Source of the DNA: Phoebastria nigripes
Lineage: Eukaryota; Chordata; Aves; Procellariiformes; Diomedeidae
Assembly (NCBI GenBank): GCA_035582835.1
Contig: JAYKAV010002330.1
Location: 889,286-953,285 of the forward strand
Reading direction: 5' to 3'
Length of the DNA stretch: 64,000 nucleotides
Positions within the stretch are counted from its first letter, which is position 1, and every line of letters begins with the position of its first letter. Made by a program: the position numbers and the translations under genes. The notes below the pieces were generated by a model, which saw only the letters and a list, made by a program, of their open reading frames with translations, searched no databases and had not been told where the DNA came from. Below are positions 31,501 through 42,590 of this stretch, piece after piece.

Positions 31501-33080
31501 CGAGCCGGGCAGAGCTGGAGCCCATGCTGTGGGCATGCTTCCTCTCTCATCAGCGATGGCCCTTGCAGCCCTCGCCCAGCCCCCTGCACCTGCCTGCGCC
31601 CGGGGACCGCCGCGTGCAAGAGATTTGAATGGGTTGCCATAACACACACCATTGCCCAACTACCATCATTAGTAACTGCAGTCCAAATAAACACTTGCTA
31701 AACTTAGGCCTTCAAAGAAGGATTTTTTACAAAGGTGGGAAACAAAGGCTGGCGGGGTTGTCTGCAGTCTGGCAGGGAGCCCTTCCCGGCAGGAGGACGT
31801 CCACCCGGCTGCCCGTCCCCTGTCTGGCCCCAGGATGAGGTTTCCTTCCCCTGCGATGTGCTGACCGCCCTGCACAGGTACTGCTGTGTTTGGCCTCAGT
31901 CCTATGAAAGCATGGGCAATGCCAAGGGAAATAATGCAGGAAAACTGGTTTTGGCCATCCCATAGCTCCATGGCTGGCAGAGAGGCGTTCTGGCTTAGTC
32001 TGGTCAGTGGAGTACCATCAGCTTTGTGTAAGAGATGGTTTTATTACTCGTAATTAAGTGACAGCTGGACATTTGCTGGCCCTTGTTGCCTGTCTGAACG
32101 AGATGAGGTCTAGTCACAAAGCCAAGTGAAATGAGTAACTGAGGCAAATGCGAGTTTGACCATGTATCCACGAAGTACAGGTTTCATCTCAAAGCTTATC
32201 ACTTAAAATTTAAACGTTCCCTATGAATACAGTGGAGCTAGAGCCCATAATCCTGTTGTCTTTAAAACCAATTTGCTGGGATTAATCCATATCATTTGCT
32301 GGACAGGATAAAGCTTTAACAGTGACTTCGAAGTTTTCTTGGAAGAGCAGAACAGAAGCTAAGCAATGACTGATAATTAAAAATTTTCCCAACAGAGAGA
32401 GAACATGAAATATGAAATCCTGAGCCAACCATACCCCCCGGGCAGGCAGTGCTGCACAGACAGTGCTGGGGAGATGGTGACGGCAGCCTGCTAGCAGCGA
32501 CAGAGAAGAGTTTAGGGGCTATGGTGAAGGTACCGCAGCACAGTGCTGTAGAGAAAAGGGACAGTGTTGGAGTTACAGACTGAGGAATGACAAAAAACAG
32601 TAGAGAAGTGNTTTTTTCTCCTATATGGGGCATATGTCAGATTCAGCAGCTGTCAGGTCTGTGTGCAGACACGAAAGTCACCAAAACCATTTTGTGGGCT
32701 GGCAGAAGTAGGTGATGGATGAGGCGGGAATCGGCTGAGCTGCTGCAGGGTGAGAGCTCATCAGCAGCAACCTCCAGAGGACTGTGGTGATGCTCCCCTG
32801 GCTGCACCTTCCCTAACCCATGTCAGGTTAGAGCAGAGGCACCATTTAAACCACTGACATTGACATGGTTAACCCTGGCAGTGACCAGCAAAGTGTGGCG
32901 ATGCAGCCAGCAGTGGCTGGAAGGGGATAACCTCTTTGGGCGGCCGCAGGCAGGCGAGCGTCTCTGCCTGAATCCCGCGCACGTGCCCATACCTTGCCCA
33001 AACGCTGGCCGAAGCTTCAGAGGAAGAAATACTTTGTTTGCCCAGGCAGCTGATAGTGTGCCTGAGTACTGCTCAATGCA
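28580..33080. other. non-coding intergenic sequence
   Basis: No recognisable gene or young repeat. Chance ORFs reach 157 codons (29806-30279, - strand) without family features. A GC-rich patch at about 31.38-31.64 kb has overlapping ORFs in several frames, which is a composition effect. Confidence 0.7.
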
Positions 33081-33430
33081 TTGATGGTCTGTCAAAGAGA
33101 AGATTAAGAGGTGACTTGACTATAATCAGTAAGTGCTGATGGGGGAGGAAAACAGACGTCCTGAAGGATTCATTAATGCCATGAGCAGAAACATAACAGG
33201 AAGCTGTATGTCATACATGGATAAACAGTGAGGCAAAGAATCACTGAAGTAAAACATCCAGAAAATGGGGTATTCCCCTGAAGTCCTCAAGTAAAGATGG
33301 GATCACTTTTTTGGAACACAGGTAACTCAGTAGAAATGTAATTACATCCCTCAGCAGAGGAGTAACTGCATGAAATGGATCAGCCTGGAAGTTAGACTAG
33401 ATATGCTTGGTCTCCTTTGGCTTTGAGTTT
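33081..33430 (+). mobile_element. ancient CR1-type LINE remnant, 3' part
   Basis: From 33092 the + strand encodes [15 protein letters not shown] before a stop, a clear match to the CR1 ORF2 peptide [18 protein letters not shown]. The order of later blocks fits a CR1 tail: GAAGTCCTCAAGTAAAGATGG near 33281, and GTTAGACTAGATATGCTTGG near 33391, which resembles the 3' UTR GTCAGACTAGATGATC motif of old archosaur CR1 families. It has many substitutions and indels, so it predates the two fresh copies. Ends are approximate. Confidence 0.7.
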
Positions 33431-35819
33431 GGCAAATGCATTAATCCAGTATTAATCCAAACAAAGTCAGAAACCCCAGGAAAGGAAAACTTAACCCTGG
33501 CAAGACAGAACTCGAGAAGTTAACCTGCAGTTTGGTTTTGTTTTCCCAGTCTCTGGCAAACAACACACAGAAGCGCTAAGCCTGTTCTACTGGAAAGTCA
33601 CCCCATAGGTCAGGTAATAGGCAGGTATATGAAGAACCTTTTGGGAGATAGCGATCTTGCTCGTATCTGTACAGGAATGCAGAAAAGGCTGATACTGAAA
33701 GTTGCAGGTGCTGAACCGTCCAACAGGAACAAAAGCTTATGCATGGACACAGAGTGATCAGACATGTCAAGATCCCAACACAACCTTCAGCTCCCTTAGC
33801 CAGCTTCAATTACAGAAGTGCAGATGTTGCAAAGTTCCTACAGGGTGCATGAAAGAGACAGACAAGCAGAAAAGCCTTTCAGAACTGCAGTTACTACAGA
33901 AGATATAACATCAAATGGTATTTTCTAATATCCAGGAGAATTCATGCAAAAAAGAGCATTATAAATTCTCTAATGACAGGGCAAATTTCAAAAGGAGCTC
34001 TTGCTTCCTTTTGCCATCAAAATCAATCATGCAAGAGATTCAGATCTGCAGGGAACCCGGCCTTGTTAGTTCTGGTGATCATGAAACTACTCTTTTTCTT
34101 TAAATGAAGCAACTTAATGGACTATGCAATGCATTCTGTGTTTAGGGGTACCTTACAGCAAAACCCTTATCCACTAAGGAAAAATAATTTAAGCTGAGCC
34201 TTTCCACTGAGTTTTTAATTAGGGTTTTAACACAGGCAGGTTTGTGTGAGAGATCTGCTTTGGTAGATCCATCCTGCTGCACGAGCAGTTCTCTACAGCC
34301 GTCTGTGAGCAGATGCTTCTTCCTAACACAAAACTGCCCATCAGAAGTCTTGGCTCAGCAAGTACTCAAAGTACATCTGCATCTCGAAGCACATGAGTAA
34401 AATTAGTAAACCAGGGTGCAGAATTGACGTGGATTCAAATGGGTTTGGTAAAGACAGTGGGTCATACCCAGAGTCCAGGCTGAGAGGGCTGCCTGGGCAC
34501 TTACAGTGATTGAGAGGTGGTTTCTGAGGGTTTTGTGCACAAGGAAACCTTCGACGTGTCAGAGCCTGAAGTGAGTATTTCCAGGAGCTTCAGGTTATAT
34601 TTTCAAAAGTGATTTAGGTGCTTTTGGGTGGTCCAGCCTATCATCTCTATCTGTTCATTTTCATGCTCAGTCTCAGTTCCTACCTCCCTCTTATTACCAG
34701 CAATAACTCTTTTGACTCTGAATTCNGTTGTATACAACTGAGTCTGACTTTCTCCTATTTCAAAGTAGCGTGTCCACCACCATTGCATCTTACAGAGTCA
34801 TTAACCAATTTGGAACGTATTTTCCTCATTTTACAACTGCAGAACTGATGTCTGGTTCATCCCGAGCAAGGTTAGATGGGTGTTCACGGTGTGAATCTAG
34901 TCTGTTGGCTCTGATGCTTGTGCCTGATGCCTGAGACCATCCTCTCCTTATCACCAGTCCAAGAGCAAACTGTTCACAGGAACATCAGTGCAGTGTGAAT
35001 CTCATGCCTTTCCTTTGGGGATGTCCTCTTTTGACTGTGAGTACCAACAGAAAGCTTCATTCACTGTCTTTGGGCTCCTACATTGGAATTACACCTGCTT
35101 TTGTGTGTGCCTTTCTCCGAGAAGTCATCTTCTTGTCCAAAAGCTTTCCAGAACACCATCTTTTCCAGCCAAAGCTTTGCAAGCTTTGGTGGTAGTGTTT
35201 ATTCATTTATCCTCACTGTGGTTATCTGTAAAGGTAACTAGGAACACAATTAGGCAAGAGCTAGATTTGGCCACAGACCTTCTAGCTTTCTCCTTGATTT
35301 TCTTCAGGGAACCATCTGGGGCCCCTGTCCTGCCTTCATTCGATTTGAAGCAACTGTTCTCCACAGGGCAAAGGCTGCTTTGCTGTGGGCAGTAAAAAGG
35401 CTTCTCGTTTCTTTGCCTTTCGGGGAACATTTGTACGGAGTGGTGGCTGTGGGCAGTGGAGAGCCGAACACTCAGCCGCTGGAGGACAGGTTCAGAGAGC
35501 AGCCAGTACTCCTCTCTGCTCTTAAGGAGCTTTCAGATGGCCTCATCTTACTCTTATCTGGATTGATTCAGGAGAAAAGTCCTTCACTTAAGTGCTTCTT
35601 TGCTATAGACGGCAAGGCAGTGCATGACTGGCTTCTTGAGAAGGGAAGAACACAGTGGAGCATTGTGATAGTTTTGTATTCTGTGAATTTCTGAGGTTTT
35701 TACAGCCACTTCACAACCTATCACATGAGAAACACAAATCCTTACTTCTTAACGTGGTCTGATCTCAGTGGGTCTTTAAAACCAGAGCAATAACTTCTAA
35801 TGGGAAAAGACTTGGAGGC
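33431..35819. other. non-coding intergenic sequence
   Basis: No recognisable gene. The motif TTTTCAAAAGTGATTTAGGTGC near 34602 recalls an old amniote interspersed repeat, but I cannot delimit an element. The remainder is unique-looking. One n lies near 34726. Confidence 0.6.
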
Positions 35820-36236
35820 AAAGTGCCGGAGGGATCTGCCGCTGCCACTGCTCTCCCCTGCAGCGGGACGGAGGCTGGGGCAGGGCAGGACCGTCTCCAT
35901 ACCTCTTAACACCCCCACTCCTCCTCCTGCTCCCTGGGCCGGCAGCTGCGCAGGGCTGCCCGAGGGGAGCGGGGGGAGCAGGGATGATGGACGGGCAGGG
36001 GAGCAGGAGCAGCCATGCCCAGCGAGGAGGAGGAGGTCTCCGCGCAGGGCTTGCAGAATCGGCCAGATTGCGCCCTGCAACGTTACACACAACATCCCGG
36101 GTGACGCCAGCCCGTCAAGCGTGTGTCTGCCGAAGGATCTCCTTCAGCTGCGCTTGCCTGCATCCCACCCGGCGTCACCCCGCACCCTTCTCACCACATC
36201 TGATTTCCGATGCCCGACCCACTCATGCTCTCGGAA
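35820..36236. promoter_or_regulatory. CpG-island-like block in the gene desert
   Basis: By hand count there are close to 30 CpG dinucleotides in about 420 bases at roughly 60-65% GC, which would put observed/expected CpG near 0.7. Its flanks are AT-rich. G-runs near 35960-36002 on the + strand could form G-quadruplexes. Long ORFs cross it on both strands (157 codons at 35800-36273 +; 117 codons at 35742-36095 -), as expected from few stop codons. It could be the promoter of an unannotated non-coding transcript or merely a GC-rich patch; no TATA box or splice structure decides this. Confidence 0.5.
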
Positions 36237-39200
36237 TAATTTGGTGTTCGGTTCAGGGGTGACTGGGTGCTGACAAAATGAGGCTGCTGAGCTGTAACCT
36301 CTGCGCTGTGTGCTGTATCTTTTATTTCAGGTTTCCCACTCCACTTTAATTTACCTAACTTGGATTACTTTAGTTCCAGACCATGCCAGCAGCTTTTCTG
36401 AAACTAGCTATGAAAAAAACAACCAGCCCCAAAACCTCAAGAAGCTGGACTCTAACCAGCTTCAAACACTGCCCTGAGAGCATGCCATGTCCCATTTGGT
36501 TCAAATCAGACAGTATCCCTTGTAGGAGCTCTGGTGTAAGGAGAACACCCCTGTCCATCTATAGATAGAAATCCAAATACATGGTGACTTCATTGGTGCC
36601 CAGCATTTGGTCACACATACCTCAGTCTTCAGCTAAAATCATATAAAAGAATTTAAGGGAGAAAGAGGAAGAAAATAAAGAGAAATTTAAAAGTTAGTGG
36701 CCTTGCAACTGTTGTTTTTAAAGACTGTGCTTTTATAACTAAAAAGCCTGTATGACAAGCAGCTGTGATTAATTGCATTAACTGTGTGCTCTCTGCCTAC
36801 TTTTCTGGAGGATTTTTGCTTTGCAATCAGTTTTATAGGTCTGTAGCACAGTCGGCATTATTGCTAGTCTGCTTCCACAGCACAAAACACTGGTCCCAGA
36901 AGAGGCATTACACTATATACTGCCTATGAAGAACAATGCAGCCATTGCACAAGTATCAACAAAGCTCTATATGTATGTGTAATAGTTCCTAATTATAATG
37001 AATTTCCATTATTTCACAGGGTATTTTCACGCATCCGTTGGTCAGAGCAAAGGCCCTTTGGGAGGGAGAGGACCTGACTTCATCCCCGTGCCTGCCTCCC
37101 ATGGCTCAAACCAGTTTGGCTCTTTTAGTGTTAATATTAGAAGGCAGAGCAACAGTAGGCAGACTGGAAGCGTCGAGTTGATTGAATCCTGCTGAGGACA
37201 AGCCTAATTACACAGTGCTTAAAATGGTGTCACAGCATCCTGCCTGTATCAGGGCTCCTAAAGTTGCTGACGGCAGGATTTTAGTTTTTAATATCCCTTC
37301 TGTAGACATTGCCCCTATATCCTTGATGCNCTATTATTCCCAATACGGCATACATACTGCATCATCTCATCAGGATAAATCATTTTACCTATTAGAAATT
37401 ATGTTACTAACAATTTTTTTTTTTATTTCTTATTTAAGCCAAAGTTCTAGTTTTTAAAAAACAGTAGCAGATAAATAAGCAATTGGTGGAGAAATTTCAG
37501 TGCAGCCCTTTATTCTTCTAATACTTAAACCAAAAGTAAAATTAATGCAAAGCCAACGCAGCTGTTGACACAGTTAATTGTAGGGTAATACAAGTAGTAA
37601 ACTGGTAATATTCTTTCTATTATTCACATACATATATGTATATCTAAATATATCTATATATCTGTATGTAGAAAGCTATATCTACATATAGGTAGGTATT
37701 GATATAGATAGATATATAGATACATAGATACATAGATATATAGCTATATAGGCATATAGTTATATAGATACAGATGTTTTTTCTGAAATATTCTTTANTG
37801 CCACATTCTTTAATAATAACCATATCCCATGGCAAATATAAATACAATTTGTTTTCACAAGTTAGTCTGCATCTTCTTTTGTAAAAAAAAAAAAAAAGAT
37901 TTTAAAATAAAGCTGGAGGCAATTAGAACTTATTTGACGGTGACTTTCAAAATCGGCAGCAGTGCTGATCACCTGGAGATCCTTCTGATTTCAGTGGACT
38001 TAGTAGGTGTAAGTACAATTTGGTACAAAAGCAAATTTTAAAGGATCGTTTCCAGCCTTTCACCCGACTCTAATCCTGCACGTGAACACTGGAGCTGGTG
38101 CATTGACCTGCAGCGCGCTCCAGACAACACCAAACCTGCTACGGGATGCGCAGAGAAAAGATTTACTGCAGGGAATGACTCCAGGATCCTTTAATCTTCT
38201 GCAGCTGTATTTGAATCTGCCTGCTCCAGGCAACTGCCAGATTCCGGGTTCTTGATCTAACGATCCTGCAATGACGAGTGTGTTTTGGCAGGCCCTTGCA
38301 TGTGGATGCTCGCTCGCAGGCGAGGAAGATGCTGTTGTGACGATGAAGAGCTGAAGCTGCCACAGCGTGGGATGAGAAGTGCCACCTCCATGCTCGTGTT
38401 AGTCGCTCAGAGTTAGACAGCCAATATTTGCGGACCGCTGCATTAAATGATTTTGGAAGCTACCTTTTCCGTTTGCTCTTAGAGGGTGGCCCCATCATCA
38501 AAGAGGTCAACATAATGATTTTTATAGCCAGGTTTTCATTTATGCTAACGTTTGACCTATAAACACAGTTTGTTCATTTTAAATTATTTAGTTGAACCAT
38601 AGAAATCCCTGAGTGAACATCCTTTATGCAGTTTAAACCTCTTATATCAGTTTAGCTTACATCATTACTTTCTTTTTACAGGCACAAGCCAAACTCCCAT
38701 GGCAGATTTCAGCCAGCACATGTAAACATTCGCACAGAAGTTTACCCTGGTTTAACTAAATCAATCTCTGTTGTAACACCACGATAAAGCCTCGTGACCC
38801 TCCTAAATGTTTCTGGCAATGGCGAAAGAACTTCAGTGCAAATTAGGATCAAGTTCTTAAGTCTTGATTGCGTTTCATTAACATTAAATCAATTTAAAGG
38901 AATGTAAACTGGAATACTCCCCCCCTGCCCCTCTTGCATGTTGCATGTCTGGTTTAGCCGAGTTTGCTGCTTGCTCTTCAGGGATTTGATCTTTCACTAG
39001 CCTCATTTAAACAGCACTCCCTTTCCCAATAAAATCCTTCTCCATGGGGAGCAGGAATCAATAGGGTCTTCAGGGAAACAAAACAAAGAAGTGACCCTGA
39101 AATTAATTTTCTGCATGGACATCTGACACATGTGAGGAGCCATCTGGCATTGAGTCCGCACCTAAAGAAATTTGATAGGGATGGTGGGGAAGTGAAGCTA

Positions 39201-42200
39201 GAAATCCTGTAATTTATATTCGCAAACCTAATTCAACCATTAGCTCCTTTGAGTAGCAGCATGAGAGTGACATCCAGCCTATTTAAAACACCTTCTTTGA
39301 CCAACTCTGAGAACTGGCAAAATTAGCATTCATGTCTCTCTTTGTTACTGGTGACTCCTATAAAGCACCAGCAGCAACAGGAGAGAAGGGCAGGAAATTA
39401 AGCCTACTTAAAAAAAAAGAGCTGTCAGCACGAATGCGCCTCGTTGGGCTCTTTAAAGACAAAGTTTGTTACAGGTCGTCAAAAAAAAAAAAAAAAAGTA
39501 CAGAAATGTTCTCACATCCCCAGGCAGAGGATTGAAAATTCAACGCAGCTTTGAATAGCTCTTTCCAAAGTAATTTTCAGTCATTTAAAAACTACAAAGT
39601 AATTATATTGCTTTCCCCCACCCAGGTGGTCTGTGAAACAGTAATATATAGCAATTCGTGGGATCCAAAGTTTGTTACTGAAACAGTTGAAAAGCAATGT
39701 ACAAACATGCTTATTGTGCATGAGCTTTAAAGGGCAAGATCTCTTCCACTGCAGAGGAGTCAGCTGCAGTTTCAAAATTCAGTGTCATAAATGCAAAGAT
39801 TGAACAAACCCAAAACCTCAGTTCAGCCATAACTCACCATGAAGTGGGGAATAAAACCAGATGCATGACTGGAGCAGAAATGGTGCTGGACCCTTGGCTG
39901 TAACGTCAGATACCACTATGGTCCCAGAATGTCTGAAAAGCCCCGAATCTTTGTATTCCTCAAACCACGACATCTTGTCCTGGCATGGCCCGGTACAGGT
40001 CGTGCCCACCAGACAGGGGTAAAGCTCAGGGCTTTCAGGCGGAGACACAAGCAGATGCCTAAGGGCGGATTCCCTTCCCATCTCAGACAGAGATTTCCTT
40101 GATGGTCTTTAGCAAATGGGGAACCACCGTGCCCCAGTTTTCACCACCCCTAAAAAATTGAGACCACCTTTTAAAACTCAGCTCATGTTCGTCAATATTT
40201 GTAGGTCGTTACAGAATGTATAGACTGTCACAGGAGGTGAAATTCAGTGAAGAGACGTCTTGTAAGGGCCAGGTAACAAATGTTTTTGTGTGTGTGTTAG
40301 CTAATGAGTACTGTTGCTCGTTGAAAGCTTAACTTTGAGCCTCATTTTCTCCTTCTGTAACTTTGATTTCTAATAACAAGCAGGAACTTTATGTCAAATT
40401 CCTGGCAATTAGAGCACTTTCTTGTTGCATATAGTAATTCATCCTTAGATTTATGTGGCGGATGACCCCAAAGCTCTGCCTTTAGTTGTGTATAATTACA
40501 AAAGTTATTTGCCAATTTTTCAGTAGGTTTACCCAGCAAACNGGATAGAAATGCAAAAAGGTAAAATCAAAGAACGTGCACAAAAAGTACAAGTTATCAT
40601 AGTTATTAACTAACTTCTTCAGCATTAATTCCTCAGCAATCATGGAACAGCCTCGGTCACCTCGCTATATCAAGATTACAGACCCAGAATTTCCCAAAGT
40701 AAGAGAGGGCAGACTGCGCTTTTAAGGAACAACAACTATTACAGTAGGACAGCCCATGATTCTCATCACTGCCCAGCGCAGTGTATGTGGTACGTACCGG
40801 GCCATATAAAGGGATGAAAATTGTGAGCGTGACGCTGTGCAGAGACGAAGGCACTGAGTAGTGCTAAAAGGGACAGTTTCTTCTTGTTGTAGGTAGCATC
40901 TAACCTGGCAGGGTTTTGCAAGCACTGATCCACCTAGATCTATAGGATAATGTATACATCATTCATCTTTCCTGTGAGTTGCTCTACGTGTTCTGTTCTG
41001 TATTATCGTAAATTATTGTTGTTATAAGAGAGGAGATAGCAGTTGGTAATGATCAACACACGTGCTTACCCAGATTTCTTTCTGTGGTGTAGAAACCTGA
41101 TCTTCTGGAGATGCTGGGCACATTTTGGCTCAGCTGCACTAGACTGGNAGCAGGTGAAGCTATCTTGCTGACTTTAATGTTCTTTCCAGCACAGAGAAAG
41201 ATGGAGTAAAGATAAAATCATACAAATTAATTAAAAATTTCGGCTGATCTTCCAAACCTTAAAACTGTGGGTTCATTTAAGCTTTAGGTGAAGTTTAGAA
41301 AGGAAAGGCACATCCCAGAGTAATTGGGGATTTTTTTGCTTATGCCAAGATCTTACAACAGCTATTGTTGCCACTGAATTTTTGTAAAGTATTTCTAACA
41401 AGTGTTGTCATTGGTTCGTCAACATCTCTCTGTAAATGTGAAATTGTTTGTGTACCACTTTCTGTTCAGATAGTGCATTCTTGGGTCTGACTGACTGCAT
41501 CGGAGTATAAGATGAGTCACGCAGGACCAGCTCTAAGATTTCGAGGCTCTTCCTGAGAGGCCCTTGGGAAGGGGGTTTCCTCTGCAAATCCAGGACAGTT
41601 CTTGTTTCAGAGACCAGGCTAGCACTGAACTGCAAGGTACGGAGGCGGCTCTCCAATTTCAACTTCTTGCTTTCCCCATGACTTGCTCACAACGCTGGCC
41701 TAATTGTGACCATAAGCTGAACTTATTTATGATACGGTCCCATTAAATAAATAGCCTGTCTGACCCTCAATGCCTCAGTTTCCCCAAGTGGATGAATAAT
41801 TACTGTCTCTTTCTTGGCTTGCAAACATTCATTACTATAATTACTGTTTATAATGAAAGGCTCCACAGAAGAACAAAAAGGGGAAATATTTAATTCTGCA
41901 AATGAGTCTTCATATACTTGTGTCCCTGTGACATACCCTATAGCTCTATTGGCCTTCCATGTGCAAGAGTATCTAAAGGATTTAATGGGGTTGTTGCCAA
42001 CATGCAAAGTGATATCCTGAAAGACTGCACTCATGCAAGTGTAGTTCTGCTGCTCGTGGTTGTAGGTCAGGCGCTTGTGCTGGCTTGCTCTTATCCCTAC
42101 CAAAAATGCTTTTTTCAGTATTACTTATGCCTGAGGGACCTACCTGTGTATCTGTCAGTCAGCGTGATCTGATTATGATCTTCCCAGATTTTTTAATTTC

Positions 42201-42571
42201 TGGAGTGAAGTCCTGCTGGAAGTGGGATGGTGGGGGCAAGGAGAGACCAGTTCCCTCTGTGGAGGTTCATTGCTTCAGACGTGGGGGGTTTCTGCCAGCA
42301 TGCTTTGACACAATTAAAAAGTTGGGTGGTGGGTCAAATCCGTCACTGGAGGAAAGAAAAGGCAGGAGCTTGGGAGCAGAGGACAATGCTGCGTCTGCAG
42401 GGAGTCGGAACTGCAAAGCACTGGCTGATGCATCTGCTCGCCTCCCCAAACACCCTTCGGCTCTGCCTGTGCCCGGCGGTGGCTCTGCACCAGAGAATGG
42501 CCCAGGCAGAGACCCAAGCACAGCTCAGCTATTGTTGGTCGCTCATGCCTCCCTATACAGTCCATGGAAAT
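36237..42571. other. non-coding intergenic sequence, mostly AT-rich and unique
   Basis: No recognisable gene. It holds the ATA-rich microsatellite at 37.63-37.77 kb and A runs at about 37881-37895 and 39480-39497. Stretches such as 38.44-38.92 kb are unique and homogeneous, the look of conserved non-coding sequence, but this cannot be tested from one genome. Confidence 0.65.
37628..37772. repeat. degenerate ATAG/ATAT microsatellite
   Basis: About 145 bases made almost entirely of ATAG, ATAT, ATAC and ATCT tetramers with many interruptions (TATATAGATA, ACATAGATAC and similar). It creates hydrophobic Tyr/Ile-rich chance ORFs such as 37644-37847 on the - strand. Confidence 0.9.
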
Positions 42572-42590
42572 AATGTACACGCTGTACATT
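42572..42590. promoter_or_regulatory. perfect IR3 palindrome, steroid-receptor type
   Basis: AATGTACA-CGC-TGTACATT is a perfect 8-base inverted repeat with a 3-base spacer. The inner GTACA-nnn-TGTAC core fits the class of elements bound by glucocorticoid, androgen, progesterone and mineralocorticoid receptor dimers (general form RGWACA-nnn-TGTWCY), with the outermost base of each half-site deviating. Binding is inference. Confidence 0.4.

Noticed and set aside
35800..36273. 157-codon ORF on + and 117-codon ORF on - through the CpG-rich block
   Set aside because: ORFs open on both strands at once are expected in CpG-rich DNA. The proteins are Arg/Pro/Ser-rich without any motif.
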